Below are positions 1-10,525 of a DNA stretch of 64,000 bases, piece after piece. Positions within the stretch are counted from its first letter, which is position 1. Each line of letters opens with the position of its first letter. The notes beneath the pieces were generated by a model. It did not search any database. It was not told where the DNA came from and saw only the letters and a program-made list of their open reading frames with translations. Position numbers and translations under genes: made by a program. The DNA is from Paralvinella palmiformis. Its lineage: Eukaryota; Annelida; Polychaeta; Terebellida; Alvinellidae. Location of the stretch: NCBI GenBank assembly GCA_025642065.1, contig JAODUP010000021.1, positions 626,001 through 690,000 of the forward strand, given 5' to 3'.

Positions 1-414
1 TGCAGATTAGTTGGATTCAGTGCCTCGATGTGATTGATATTAGAAAATAGTGTTTGGCAGGAACTCTAGGCGAGCTTTGTCAATTGGTGGAAAACGTCCT
101 GAATCAGTCGTTTTTATTAAAGAAAATGTTATCGGTTTATTTCTTTTTGATGTTTTACTGTTGGATTTATTTTATTCGCTTTAAATGTGTGTAAATTGAT
201 GCCTAGCCAAATAGTTTAGTCGCATTCCATATAAAAAAAAGGTCATGATAATCATATATTTTATAATATTTTTATAGTTTTGTTGGAGATAGGCAGTGTA
301 ACATTTTGAAGAGGTATTGTTTTGTAATCATTGCAAATGTTGGTCCAGTTCTATGATTGTTGCCTGATGAAGGACAACATGACTGGACATAATGTCATGA
401 CCATGACAATGGGA

Positions 415-718
415 CAGACATGGGGTCAGTTCAATTCCAGAATTGGAATTGCTTATTTAAAAAAAATGGAATTCGATTTGAAGTTGGTGGCAAAACATTT
501 ATTCCACAAATTAATTTACCATTTAATTTTTTAATTCTTAAATATTTCTTCCATGACAATCCTACTTGGAAGTATGTACTCGAAGTAGGTCTTCCAAGTA
601 GGTACTCGGGAGTACCTACTCATGGTAAAAAGTAGTAGGTAAAAATGGAATTGATAGAATTGGAATTGATTATAAAATTTTATTTAGAATTGACCAAATG
701 GAATTGACCCCATGTCTG
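415..718. mobile_element. MITE-like element in the eIF3g intron
   Basis: About 304 bases bounded by inverted termini: CAGACATGGGGTCA on the left and TGACCCCATGTCTG on the right. Imperfect inversion continues inward through GAATTGGAATTG-type segments. It has no coding capacity. The centre carries a small palindromic set around AAGTAGG/CCTACT near 570-625. Size and long imperfect inverted repeats fit a non-autonomous DNA transposon; superfamily not assigned and no clear target duplication seen. Confidence 0.6.
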
Positions 719-1056
719 CAGTCGGATGCAGTATTCGGTTTAGACTTCACTGAACACAGATCTATTGCTGAAGGGTGTTCCTGAGATTCATAACTGGTCA
801 TCATAAAGAACATATTATGTCTTATCAGTATTTAAAGACCACAGTGGATGGTCTTATGCATGGTTTATTCTGTTGTGTGACATTTTCCAGTATCTGAATA
901 GAATTGTTAGTGAGTTGCGATAGATTACTCAGCATTGCTAGTAACATGAATTGTTTTCTATGTTAGTTGAGTTAATTAATGCTGTGTGCCTTTAATGTTA
1001 ATGAGTACAAGTATTGTTTCCTAATTATTTATAATTTAACTTTTTTTAATTTTCAG

Positions 1057-1308
1057 GGTTTTGCTTTCATAAATTTCCATCGAAAAGAAGATGCCGAGAG
1101 GGCTATAGCTGGCGTTTCTGGCTTCGGCTATGATCACTTAATATTGAACGTGGAATGGGCAAAGTAAGATTCCAATACTTATAATTGCTATTTCCTTAGA
1201 AGTTGTATATTTAACAAGTGTTAAAAAAAATATTTTGTTTCTTTTCTGACAATTTCTTTAAAATTTGTGTTTTCTTTTTCCTATTGCAGACCCAGTGGTA
1301 ATCAGTAG
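1057..1308 (+). CDS. eif3g: Eukaryotic translation initiation factor 3 subunit G, C-terminal end (two exons)
   Basis: Partial spliced gene, join(1057..1163,1290..1308); the rest lies upstream of the window. The first exon follows a TTTCAG acceptor in phase 0 and encodes 35 complete codons beginning GFAFINF, the RNP1 strand of an RRM, followed by the helix and last strand (KEDAERAIAGVSGF, then YDHLILNVEWA). This matches the C-terminal RRM of eIF3g closely. The donor is GTAAGA at 1164. The next acceptor (TTGCAG, ending 1289) completes the Lys codon and adds PSGNQ and a TAG stop, which is the usual eIF3g ending. Known role: cytoplasmic eIF3 subunit that binds mRNA and 18S rRNA and helps scanning and reinitiation. 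If read without splicing, the first exon runs straight into TAA, so the short last exon is needed to reach the family's normal C terminus. Confidence 0.93.
1290..1308 (+). CDS. eif3g: eIF3g terminal coding micro-exon
   Basis: Nineteen coding bases including the stop. The acceptor is a pyrimidine-rich stretch ending TTGCAG. The first base completes the split Lys codon, followed by Pro-Ser-Gly-Asn-Gln and TAG. Joined to the preceding exon it restores the WAKPS ending typical of eIF3g. Confidence 0.88.
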
Positions 1309-1361
1309 GCGTAATACTGGAAGGATAAACCACATGCACACACACACATTGTTAGCTTGTT

Positions 1362-1410
<49 letters not shown>

Positions 1411-1610
1411 TACACACCTTTCCCTGTTGTGTCTTAAATTGAAGATATTTTCAAAACCTAGCGTAATTATTTCCTAATAACACAAACATCTAAACCTATA
1501 TTTTCTGTTTTGTCTTCATGATAATATTTTTCCCCAGAAGGAGCGATCACTTCCTGATAGAGTTGTGCTATTGAATGCTTAGAAATAAACAACAATCTTA
1601 AAAACTACTA
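1309..1610 (+). other. eIF3g 3' UTR with poly(A) signal and microsatellite
   Basis: The sequence after the eIF3g stop contains an (AC)n/(AT)n compound repeat at about 1337-1410 and a canonical AATAAA at 1584-1589, which probably ends the transcript about 15-30 bases further on. The extent is inferred from the signal only. Confidence 0.6.
1584..1589 (+). terminator. Poly(A) signal AATAAA for eIF3g
   Basis: Canonical AATAAA about 275 bases after the eIF3g stop and the first canonical signal downstream of it. Functional assignment is by position. Confidence 0.6.
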
Positions 1611-2731
1611 CCATGTGATGTTATTATTATTCGCTGCTGCTGGTTGCTGGTTTACAGCTCGGCGGACTGAAGTTTTTTTGAAGGCCAAATGAGGTTGACC
1701 TATCATCCCACAGCAGCAAGCCAATTTTGACCAGCAACATCCGATTGAGCGCCATTGTTAATGTGTCCTTTCGGGTGGACTGGTTTGCCACTGACGTGTC
1801 TTAAAATTACTGCCAGGTTCTGATAGCTCGCAACTTTCAGTTATCCGTAATGGAGAATAGTCTAATATCTTTACGAGTGCAGCAGGTATCACAAGCTAAA
1901 CTTGTACACTGTATTTTCTCACACTGATGAAACCAACTGATTAAGACAACAGTAGATGGATAATGATGATACCAATTCCATAGTCAGGCTATTCTCAAAG
2001 TACCCTATCATGTCTGTGTTGGATTGCAAATTGATTGAAAAAATTCTGAGAAATGCTTTCAAACAAATTGTCACCCGTTATTTTTTGTAGCAAATGGTGG
2101 TTAATTGATCAGCGTTTACTGATGCATGTACAGAAAAAATAAAAACTTATATGGTCTTAATTTGTTTAATATATAGTAAACTTTATATGTTGATGGAAAC
2201 TTTATTAGTCTCAAAAGTACATGAATAATGTAGCTTGTGAGCAATTATAAAGAGCTGAAATTTGTACGACTGTTACCATAATAAAAAATAACATTTGAAT
2301 TCTTACGCTATTCGTATAGACTTGCCTTACGTGTAATAATAAATATCAGCGGGAAAAGAAATTCCATCCATAGAGTACTGACTTCTTGGGCTTACTCTGT
2401 TTTAAAACATTTAACTTTCAGATAATAAAGCGCCAGAATAGTAGGCAGTCTAGTTGAAGACTTTTGAGAAATTGCTCTTGTATTCATGGTACCCAATAAA
2501 TGAAAAAATAAAACTAGTTTCTAGTAGTACATGGAACCCATCAGTGACATCCATAATGGACTATGAAAAATCCATTTGAAACGATTACGGATTACGATAA
2601 ATTTATTCAGGAATTTCACTATTGCAACCGAAATGTCCTTGATAGACTTCCTAAATAAAGTGTTAATGATTAATATATTTCATTAACAGGATGGTTTTCT
2701 CTGTCAACTAAACTTTGTTAGGATGAATAAG
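1611..2731. other. Intergenic, nothing recognised
   Basis: AT-rich single-copy-looking sequence between the eIF3g poly(A) signal and the first intergenic transposon. No RNA gene, convincing open frame or clear repeat seen. Confidence 0.5.
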
Positions 2732-2981
2732 CAGCGCCAGATTTATGTATGGGCTGGAGCCCAGGGTTCCCAAGACTAGAGGGGGCCCTCTAGTCTTGGG
2801 GCTCCTGATAAAACTATATAAGAACAGAGGAGGTTTATATGTTTGCAGATTAAATGGGGCTCCTCTGAACCAATTTGAAAGAGTTTAAAGTACTCGGAGT
2901 TGGTCTTTTAAATTCAATGGGCCCCTTAAACGGGCAAATTCTATTAGCCCAACGGCCTCTTCAGGCCTAAATTCGGTCCTG
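2732..2981. mobile_element. hAT-like MITE with internal perfect palindrome
   Basis: A 250-bp unit whose ends read CAGCGCCAGATTTATG and, on the other strand, CAGGACCGAATTTAGG, a terminal pattern common in hAT elements. The flanking 8-mers TGAATAAG (2724-2731) and CGTATAAG (2982-2989) match at 6 of 8 positions, fitting an aged 8-bp target duplication. It contains a perfect 15-bp-arm palindrome at 2769-2800 (CCCAAGACTAGAGGG, GG, and its complement). Non-coding. Confidence 0.6.
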
Positions 2982-3200
2982 CGTATAAGGTGTCGAGAGT
3001 GTGAGTGTTCAATTATTGGATGATGCTCGGTGGAATAATACATTGTACTCAGTTGGTTTATAGGGATTTATTTTCTCCCAGAATTATTTTTAACTGGATG
3101 TTGTTGGAATAGGAGTCTTTTTTTCCACTGGTATTCATCAGCAGTTTCTGCTTCATAGCACAGTCCGTCCTTGTGTAACAAGTCAACTGCAATTTACAAG

Positions 3201-3378
3201 GGTACCTCCGTGGTCTAATCGTAGCTTGGTAGATCACAACCACCCGTTTTTGAATCTCGGCGTTGGCATATCTGAATGGTGTTTAATCTTGGACTTCGCT
3301 TGGTTACCTTTGGATGTCACTCGGTCCATTTAGCCTACCATGTGCACAAAAGTGGCCGTAAAACATCAATCATCATCT
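3201..3378 (+). mobile_element. tRNA-derived SINE, family 1
   Basis: The tRNA-like head (CTCCGTGGTCTAATCGTAGC) and a B-box-like segment (TTTTTGAATCTCGGCG) are followed by the family body: TATCTGAATGGTGTTT, then TCGGTCCATTTAGCCTACC, GTGGCCGTAAAACATC and a (CAT)n tail. It shares the whole body with copies at 8.4, 21.9 and 43.6 kb. Confidence 0.85.
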
Positions 3379-3440
3379 GTCGGATTTAAGGTTTTTTTTT
3401 AGCATTTCTGCTCTAATCACCAAAGATTAACATTTGCTAT

Positions 3441-4496
3441 GATGGGGTTTCCACGCGTCCTGGAAAGCAAATTAATTTTCCAGGTCCTACAATGTCCTTG
3501 AATTTGACAAAATCGGGAAATGTCCTGGAAATAATATTGTATGAGAAAAAATTCCACTTAGAACAAAAAAGCCCGTGAATAAATATATTGTCTATAGAAG
3601 AAAAAGAGTCCCAGTACATAGTTTTGATATTCCATGTTAGTTAAAATTTAAATAAAAGTGGGTGGATCAAACAGCTAGAAGGGGTGAGGAAGATATACAT
3701 TAAAAATGTCAATAATTGATCATGCGTTGAATAAATATGCCAGGGTGACTGAACTACTTTTATTTTATACTTGAGTAGAATTAAAAGTAAACCTCTTCCA
3801 AACTACCTGAGTTAAAGTAAACTTTTAAAATCTACTTGAGTAAAAAGCGAAACTACTTTCTACAAGTAATTGAAGTAAAAGTAGAATATAAAATGTATTG
3901 TAACACTAGCTGGTATATGATAATCACATACACCGTACCCAAGAGCGAACAAAATTAACTGCGTCAACAGACATGTGCTGCCATCTTAAAGTCCATTGCG
4001 CCCACAGACGTGCAGTTGCGCTGCAACCTTCATGTCACTGAAAAATCCCTGATGCTCAAAGTTGGTGTCCGATTAAAAATCTAATTACGACGAATCTTAG
4101 GAAACAGTTGGCTTTAGCTGAAACATTACATTACAAAGTGAGCCTTCAAAAACAAGTTGGCAAAATTATGACGAGTTTTGAATATCAGTGTGCATCAACA
4201 CGTAATACCAAACGTTATCATTCTTACAAAACTTATTCAATACTACACCATATTAAAATATATTTGTTTGCGATAAGCATAAATTCATCAAAGATACACA
4301 TGTTAGTGACAACTTGTAATGATAATTCGCAGCAATTGTACCAATTGTCTCTTAAATCTATAAGTAAGTATGATCGATGTGCTTTTTCACGCATATCTTA
4401 ATTTATTACCTTTAAATCTTGTATACTTTGTCCTGGAAAATGGTAATAAAGTCCTGGAAATGTCATAGAAAATTTAATTTCCATTGACTGTGTCAA
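3441..4496. mobile_element. Decayed hAT-like non-autonomous element, copy A
   Basis: Starts GGGTTTCCACGCGTCCTGG and ends TTTGTCCTGGAAAATGG, TCCTGGAAATG and TTTCCATTG. The same end motifs, and a shared internal block (3626-3745 here, 25476-25590 in copy B, centred on GTGGGTGG and AATGTCAATAAT), occur at 24576-25678. Relative to copy B it carries about 650 extra bases (about 3746-4398), rich in ACTTGAGTA-like inverted pieces, which look like a second nested element. No transposase frame. Confidence 0.55.
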
Positions 4497-4569
4497 CCAT
4501 GTATGAGTAGATTTTGATTTATCTAGGCACAAGTAACATCGGTACAACCCTCACTTTTCAGTCTCAATT

Positions 4570-4828
4570 ATAGGACGCTTTGATTGCCAGATGTTTAGAG
4601 CAGTGTCCCAAACCTTCAGGTTAGCGTTTGAATCCTCGCGGGATACCCGTGTTTGTGAGATCCAACTCATCCTGGACATAATGCCATATATATACGTGCA
4701 CTTTCCCTTGCTGATGCCTGGCCGGCCTGGGTCAGTATAGGGTGTTTCATCTTTTACCTCATTATCATTAGAGGTTGGTCGACCCATTTATCCTACTATA
4801 TGTGCATAAAACTTGCTGTAACATCTAA
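4570..4828 (+). mobile_element. Diverged tRNA-derived SINE with family-1-like 3' part
   Basis: The tRNA-like head has an A-box-like TGTTTAGAGCAGTG and a B-box-like GCGTTTGAATCCTCG. The 3' part (AGGGTGTTTCATCTTTTACC, GACCCATTTATCCTACTA, TGTGCATAAA, CTGTAACATC) is clearly related to the family 1 body, but a different middle segment sits between. Old or composite copy. Confidence 0.6.
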
Positions 4829-5300
4829 ACATTTTACAGGAGTATCGGGGAAACAACTATTTGAGATGTAGCCCAATTTTCATCCGATGGTTCAGTACAT
4901 GTCATGCAAGACACACCGACATGTTGTCAGTAATGGTTAATTAATCCGCCCACACGCTTTATCGTAACCAATTACAATAGTCCTTGACCATACACACCGA
5001 GACACGATGTTTCCATTGCATGTGGCTATCTCGTAGCCAATCAAAATGAATCATGGTTAATTACAAACACAAATGTGTGATCTTTCCGATGAGCAGATCA
5101 AATTTGATGGACAAAGTGACAGGAGTATTTATTTATAATGTCTGTAATTAACAAACATCAAAATGATCAATGGCTTCAATCCCATTCCGTATCATTGCGC
5201 ACGGTTATTGAACACAATGGGGGCATAATCACTGATTGCAATCGGGTTATTGAATAATGGTTTAAATTCGGAGGTAAAAGTTACAGCCACTCGAACATAG
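4829..5300. other. Intergenic, nothing recognised
   Basis: Mixed-composition sequence with ordinary CpG frequency and no recognisable gene or repeat. Confidence 0.45.
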
Positions 5301-5374
5301 AGGCTGTGCCGAATAAGCGACAGCCTGGGGATTCTCCCCGAACAACAAGAACAACAAAACAGTCAGGGGTCTCT
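5301..5374 (+). mobile_element. Retroposed fragment with A-rich tail (copy 1)
   Basis: GGCTGTGCCGAATAAGCGAC, then AGCCTGGGGATTCTCCCCG and an AACAACAAGAACAACAAAACA tail-like stretch. The same unit occurs inverted at 6300-6351. It looks like the 3' end of a longer retroelement, 5' truncated; the parent is not identified. Confidence 0.5.
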
Positions 5375-5750
5375 ACCCCAAACTTCTACAAGACAAGAAG
5401 ACTTGCCATCAGATTCACTTCTATAGCTGTCGAAATAATAACAGATCAGTATGTCAAGTCGAATGGATGTTGCGTATTATGTTTTGTTACAAACAGTATG
5501 CATACATGTCTTTACGATACAAAAATGTGTGACACAGACTATATCACGGACTCGACATTCCAACTTTCAGTTTTATCCGACATATTATCATGTGATAAAC
5601 CTTGTCGCAATAATGGATTTTCTCCGTATACCAATCCCCGTGCAAAATCAAGAACAGATCAATTTCTTCTGATACTATGTATAAAAAGTTTCAGAAATAT
5701 TACGACGACCCGAACTAATGAAATTGTAGTCTTCATTATTTTTAACTGAG

Positions 5751-5940
5751 GCGTCTACGTGGCTAAGCTGGTAGCATGATCAGTCACAAACCTCCACGAT
5801 TCGGGTTCAAATTCTGGTCTGTGCCTGAAGGGCATTGCATCTTTCATTTCACCTGAAATCATTACTATTGGATGTTGCTTGGCTCGTTCAGCCCCACACG
5901 CGGACAAGTGCAGCTGCTAAACTGAAACAGCAATAAATCA
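5751..5940 (+). mobile_element. Diverged SINE, family-1-like
   Basis: The head resembles family 1 (GCGTCTACGTGGCTAAGCTGGTAGC), with B-box-like CGGGTTCAAATTCTGG, then CTGAAGGGCATTGCATCTTT, a TCGTTCAGCC equivalent of the CCCATTTAGCC block, and a GGACAAGTGCAGCTGCTAAA 3' block. Many substitutions indicate an old copy. Confidence 0.6.
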
Positions 5941-6160
5941 CATTTCCGTTTCTATCGGGACAGCTTCAAAACGATTGACTGCATGCTGATACGATCATCA
6001 CAGAATCAGGGTATAAGCAAGACTGCGTCAAAAATATTGTTCATTCCGGTTGCATGTGACGATCGGTTGTACAATCGTTTAACAAGGACAATCTGTGATC
6101 AGAAATCCAGTTGTTTTCCCTGGATCAGCCAATGGTTATAATCAAATGAGAAGAGGTGAC

Positions 6161-6404
6161 AATGATTGACGTTTTACGGCCACTTTTGTGCACATGGTAG
6201 GCTAAATGGGCCGAGCGACCTCAGAAGGTAATGCAGCGAAGTCAAAGATGAAACACCCTTCAGATATGCCCACGCCAAGAATCGAACTCAGGTGGTAGTT
6301 TGTTTTGTTGTTCGGGGAAAATACCCAGGCTGTCGCTTATTCGGCACAGCCGGTGGTAGTAATCTGTGATCCAAAGCGTTATCAGTTAGACCACGGGGCT
6401 TCCC
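6161..6404 (-). mobile_element. tRNA-derived SINE, family 1, interrupted
   Basis: Antisense family 1 copy: GTTTTACGGCCAC, GGTAGGCTAAATGGGCCGAG and GATGAAACACCCTTCAGATA, then the B-box complement ATCGAACTCAGG. The tRNA-like head is split by a 52-bp insertion flanked by a 9-bp direct repeat (GGTGGTAGT at 6291-6299 and 6352-6360). The head resumes with AATCTGTGATCC and ends in GACCACGGGGC. Confidence 0.85.
6300..6351 (-). mobile_element. 52-bp retroposed fragment inserted in a SINE
   Basis: On the minus strand it reads GGCTGTGCCGAATAAGCGAC through CCCCGAACAACAAAACAA. It is bounded by the 9-bp duplication GGTGGTAGT of SINE sequence. A short body, an A-rich 3' end and a target duplication together indicate LINE-type target-primed insertion of a severely 5'-truncated element. 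Homologous to 5301-5374. Confidence 0.75.
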
Positions 6405-7069
6405 AGAAGAGGTGACGAAAATACTACAGCAGAGGCGCCAACTTCAAAGTGATGTTTGTTTTCATCACCTGTACTGAACAGTTGTGTCTCTTTGATTGTG
6501 TCTTCAGATAATTAGATACAATTACACAGTAGTTCATGTCCAATCTTCCAAGAGGTATTATTTTTCTTCTTTGCTCGAATGCCGTTTGACCGTCGACAGA
6601 CCAATCATATGGAAAAAAATGGTTCTATTTCTGCTCGGCTAAGGAACCCTGCAGCTGCAAAGAAAATTACGGTTATTATTTCTGCTGAGTAAGGGATATT
6701 TTAGGATGTAAAGAATAGGGTTTGCGTCTATTTATGGAAAGACTGCCTTTATTTGCATGTATAAAGTGTGTGCGCGTGAGTATGCGCGTTACATACTAAA
6801 AGTCATTATAGCGTGTTTGGTTTAACATAAAATCTTTAAAATGTTAACAACATGTGGAGAGTAAGTATTATATGTGTCGTGTACTCTTGTACAGTTGGTA
6901 CCACACTGCAATGCACACTTCCAGATTTTCGGATTGAATCTCTGTTTTTCCTGTATATGTCGTATGTTTCACACATCAATAAAATCCTTTGGGGGAATGA
7001 TCGGTTGAATTTCCCCGGAGAGCAGCCGATCAGCTACAGGACAGCAATCATTCACTCACTGATTATGTG
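6405..7069. other. Intergenic, nothing firm
   Basis: No gene. Two short near-repeats (TTTCTGCTCGGCTAAGGA near 6629 and TTTCTGCTGAGTAAGGGA near 6679) are present but not explained. Confidence 0.4.
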
Positions 7070-7170
7070 CTAAGTTTGAAGGATATTTCATCTTTCATTT
7101 CACCCCATTGGCTCTAGTCGTTCTTCGTTTCATTCGATCTACCATGCGCACAGAAGTGGCCATAAAATAG
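7070..7170 (+). mobile_element. 5'-truncated, diverged family 1 SINE
   Basis: Only the 3' body is present: TTGAAGGATATTTCATCTTT, a TTCGATCTACCATGCGCAC block, and AGAAGTGGCCATAAAATAG. The tRNA head is missing or too decayed to see. Confidence 0.55.
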
Positions 7171-7345
7171 CTAAATTTCTTGAAAACCCAAAATTGAAAA
7201 CCCAAGCCATTAGAATTATAGAATCAAAGGCCTAAATAAAATAAAAATAGTGCAAAAGATCCCATCTAATGTGGAAAAATACGTTCTCATTAAGACTGAA
7301 CTAGGGTGACCAGTCATATGTAGGTCACTGGGTACTCCTGCATGT

Positions 7346-7532
7346 GGATAAACGGATGTTTGACGTCCACTTTTGTCCACAAGGTATGCTAAATGGGCCG
7401 ACAAACTTCCAAAGATTAATGAGACGAAGTGAAAGATGAAACACCATTCAGACATGCCCATGCCGAGATTTGAACTCAAGTGGTTGAGATCTATGACCAA
7501 CCGCGCTACCAATCAGGTCACGGAGACACACC
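7346..7532 (-). mobile_element. tRNA-derived SINE, family 1
   Basis: Antisense copy with GTCCACTTTTGTCCACAAGG, GCTAAATGGGCCGA and GAAAGATGAAACACCATTCA, the B-box complement GAGATTTGAACTCAAG, and a head ending ACCAATCAGGTCACGGAG. Moderately diverged. Confidence 0.8.
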
Positions 7533-8425
7533 TCTCTTGCATGTTGAAATAGATTACTAAAAGGCGGCAGTAATTTTTAAATGAGTTTATGCTAACACAA
7601 TCCCTGAAAAGTAGTCGATACTTGGATTTTTCACAAAGTGCTTGTACTTCCCTAGATCCGCTTGATCCGTATGGGTAAAATTTGATATACTTTAGTATAT
7701 ACTAACAACACACAATGTCTGTTTAACATAACACAGTTGTATATCACCTCATAAAGTGAAGCTATAGTACAACGTTAAAAAGTCGAATGTGAGAAGCTCA
7801 GTGCAGAAGGCGCTGAAAATGAAATAATGCGTATAAAAACTACACAAATCTATTGTTTTCAAGGTAAAAATACCGCAGAATTCCATAGAAGATTATATTG
7901 ATAAAAATAGCAGAAAATAAAACAATAACTCGGTAATTGTTTCCGGCTCTCTGCGAGAACATCGTCGTTCATGAACGTTTTATTGCCGGAGCCCCAGTCT
8001 TAAGGTAATCGTTTTTCGTCATAATGTCAAGATGCTGTCATGCGTGAATGACGTCATTTAAAAAAAGACGTTATCAAACCTGGATGCTCGTTGTTCAAAA
8101 GTGTGTGTGTGTGTTTAAGCCGAAGATGTGGATTCACTTGGTGTCACCTTTGCGTTGATGTTTCGGGAACCAGCGAACTATGCCTCCATCTTGATCCCAA
8201 ACATCGTTCGTTGGTTTACCCACCTAAATAAGAATGTTCATGGAGACAAAGAACCATTTGTTCTTCGTAAACTGCACGTGCTTTAGTCTTACTTAGAGAC
8301 CGTGCTACAAAGATATATTTGTTCTTCAAAAACTTACTACCTTACAGACCGTGAAGTTTAAGCTGAAAAGATGACGTTTGATAAGATACAGAGGTTCATC
8401 ACAATCAGGAATCGGATTTCCCCTG
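7533..8425. other. Intergenic, nothing recognised
   Basis: Includes a short (GT)n near 8101-8115 and a CRE-like TGACGTCA at about 8049-8056. No gene found. Confidence 0.4.
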
Positions 8426-8619
8426 GTGATGATGATGATGATTGGTGTTTTACGGCCACTTTTGTGCACAAGGTAGGCTAAATGGGCCGAGCGACCTCCA
8501 AAGGTAATGAAGCGAAGTCAAAGATGAAACAACCTTCGGATATGCCCACGCCGAGATTCGAACACGGGTGGTAGTGATCTGTGGTCCAACACGCTACCGC
8601 TAGACCACGGAGGCGCCCC
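8426..8619 (-). mobile_element. tRNA-derived SINE, family 1
   Basis: Well preserved antisense copy: a (GAT)n tail complement, GTTTTACGGCCACTTTTGTG, GGTAGGCTAAATGGGCCGAG, GCCGAGATTCGAACACGGGT (B box complement), then GACCACGGAGGCGCCC (5' head complement). Confidence 0.88.
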
Positions 8620-8699
8620 GGGATGCCCTCTGGATGTGCCATATATATGTATACTCATTGGAGTTCACCGACTGAACATGTTAAGTCCTCAAATAGCAT

Positions 8700-9035
8700 A
8701 GTTTCTTTACTAATTATAATTCCTGATATTCATTTAGCGCCTTATTCAGTTAGATAGCTGCTCTAAGGCGTCTTACAGTATTATTATCCCTGACTCGAGC
8801 CTGTTCCAGTCCAGCACACATCTCAACACCCAGGGAAGGATACAACGCATGCTGCCATTATAGGCGCAGAGCGTTACGCGAACACGTAGCCATCACGTCC
8901 TGTCAGATTCTCATTTTATGGATGAATGAACCAGTAGCCACATGACAGCATTGCAGTTCCGGAGCCTCGAACTCGCGACCCTTTGGTTGTGAGTCATACG
9001 CTCTAACTTACTGCGCCATTACGGCTCTTTCCGTC
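8700..9035 (-). mobile_element. Second, longer tRNA-derived SINE (antisense)
   Basis: The minus strand begins with a tRNA-like head, GAGCCGTAATGGCGCAGTAA then GTTAGAGCG (A-box-like) and GGGTCGCGAGTTCGAGGC (B box). A body of about 250 bases follows that is unlike family 1. The acceptor-stem pairing needed for a working tRNA is not evident, so a SINE is more likely than a tRNA gene. Confidence 0.6.
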
Positions 9036-9550
9036 GCCATTTGAAAACTCACCTTTTCAGACTTGCTTAGCCTTCCTAAGTGTCCACACAATCTGATCAT
9101 TTGTTGGTGAACTTTGCATCGTACATAGACTATGAGCTTGCCCAACACCTGTAGTAGGCAATAGAAGTTTTGCAATTATTATAGTATACAATTACTACAG
9201 ATACTTGACTTTGTTTTAATTTAAAACTTGAATTAATAGAACCTACTTTAAAAAACCTAAACTAATCTGAATTCTTAAAATATATCGTTTTCTTGCCAAA
9301 TCTATCAATTATTATCATAAAAACAAGATCCTTTTATACAGCCTGAGTATTTTGACATATTTCAAAGGGGCTATGGATCTTGGCATATTATCAAGCATGG
9401 ACTCAGTAATGCCTGTAATAACCAATGAGTACATGTGAAACCAGTAGAGGATTGATGGAACCAAGAATCCTTTGCTTTCTGATCACTAACCACTAAACCT
9501 TTAAATGGCGATGCTGTAATCGACGGTACTATATTTCTTATTTGCCCCCC

Positions 9551-9552
<2 letters not shown>

Positions 9553-9592
<40 letters not shown>
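9553..9592. repeat. (AT)n microsatellite
   Basis: About 20 AT units next to a run of C. Confidence 0.95.
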
Positions 9593-9594
<2 letters not shown>

Positions 9595-9654
9595 AAGGCC
9601 TTATATATTGAACTTACTCATAAGTGAATGTTTGTGTCGTTTTCCTACTTTTTT

Positions 9655-9845
9655 TCATGACTGAGTAAATCTATCCCAGATCCCAGAGAAGTACAACACA
9701 TACGTTCTTTTAGTTGTGAAGTTTCTTCCAACTGTCCTGACTTATGGAGCTTAAGAACGATAGTAACCGTAAATGGACTCGAGCTCAGGATCTCCGGAGA
9801 GCTGTTTGGCCATTGTATTACCTGAGCTCCCACACACATACCTGG
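9655..9845 (-). mobile_element. Probable antisense SINE-like copy
   Basis: The minus strand reads GGAGCTCAGGTAATACAATG then GCCAAACAGCTCTCCGGAG, and CCTGAGCTCGAGTCCAT resembles a B box. No sequence tail like the other families. Weak assignment. Confidence 0.35.
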
Positions 9846-10159
9846 TAGTTATTGCACAGAAAATCAGTGCAGAAGTGATCAATTCCCTGGCTCACGTTGC
9901 TCACTGTCTAATTGTCCATGCACCATACATTGTAAACGCGTGATGTAAACACGCGATGAAATGTGTTAATCGGCAACCTAGCCAATGGGAGGCGGGTCTT
10001 GTAAATTTAATATTACACGGAAGAGATTGTTAATTCTACATATTATTAATTCACGTCGTGGATTTTTTTTGGGGGGGTTCTTTAAGACATTTCCTGATTG
10101 AGAAAACTACTTACAAAGATGCCTAGATCTCAACCAGAATTTCGGAAATGTAGTTATTA

Positions 10160-10525
10160 CTGCAGCATGCGGCTGACCATCAGGCCATGGAGTCAAAGTC
10201 TAACACTGCCCAAATGTTTCGAATGTATCATCCATCGATAAAAGGCTTCAGCCCAATCGTCACATTTCCATTCCATGGGTTGCAACTGCTCATCCGGTTC
10301 ACCCAGGTGAGGCCAGCGCCGAGGCTGAACAAAGCACTCACTCACTCACTCACTCACTCACTCACTCACTCATAAACTCACTCACTCTCTCACTCATAAA
10401 CTCACTCACTCATAAACGCACACACGCACGCACACCCTCACGCACTCACTCACTCATTCCAAATCATACACTCACTCACTCAACCACCCATTCAGTCATT
10501 CACCCAGCCACCATCCGACACACTC
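10160..10525 (+). mobile_element. CACT-tailed retroposon with degenerate (CACT)n array
   Basis: The body ends GAGGCTGAACAAAGCACT and runs straight into (CACT)n that degenerates to CACTCATAAACT and CACGCAC variants up to about 10525. The same junction (AAAGCACTCACT-like) occurs at 11935 and 12905, so the array is the tail of a retroposon family and not an independent microsatellite. The tRNA boxes of this copy are poor. Confidence 0.55.

Noticed and set aside
5306..5749. 147-codon plus-strand frame
   Set aside because: No ATG at the start, begins in a retroposed fragment, ends at a SINE, and the composition resembles no protein family.
8940..9030. tRNA gene on the minus strand
   Set aside because: B box is good but stem pairing is not evident and it continues into a SINE-like body.
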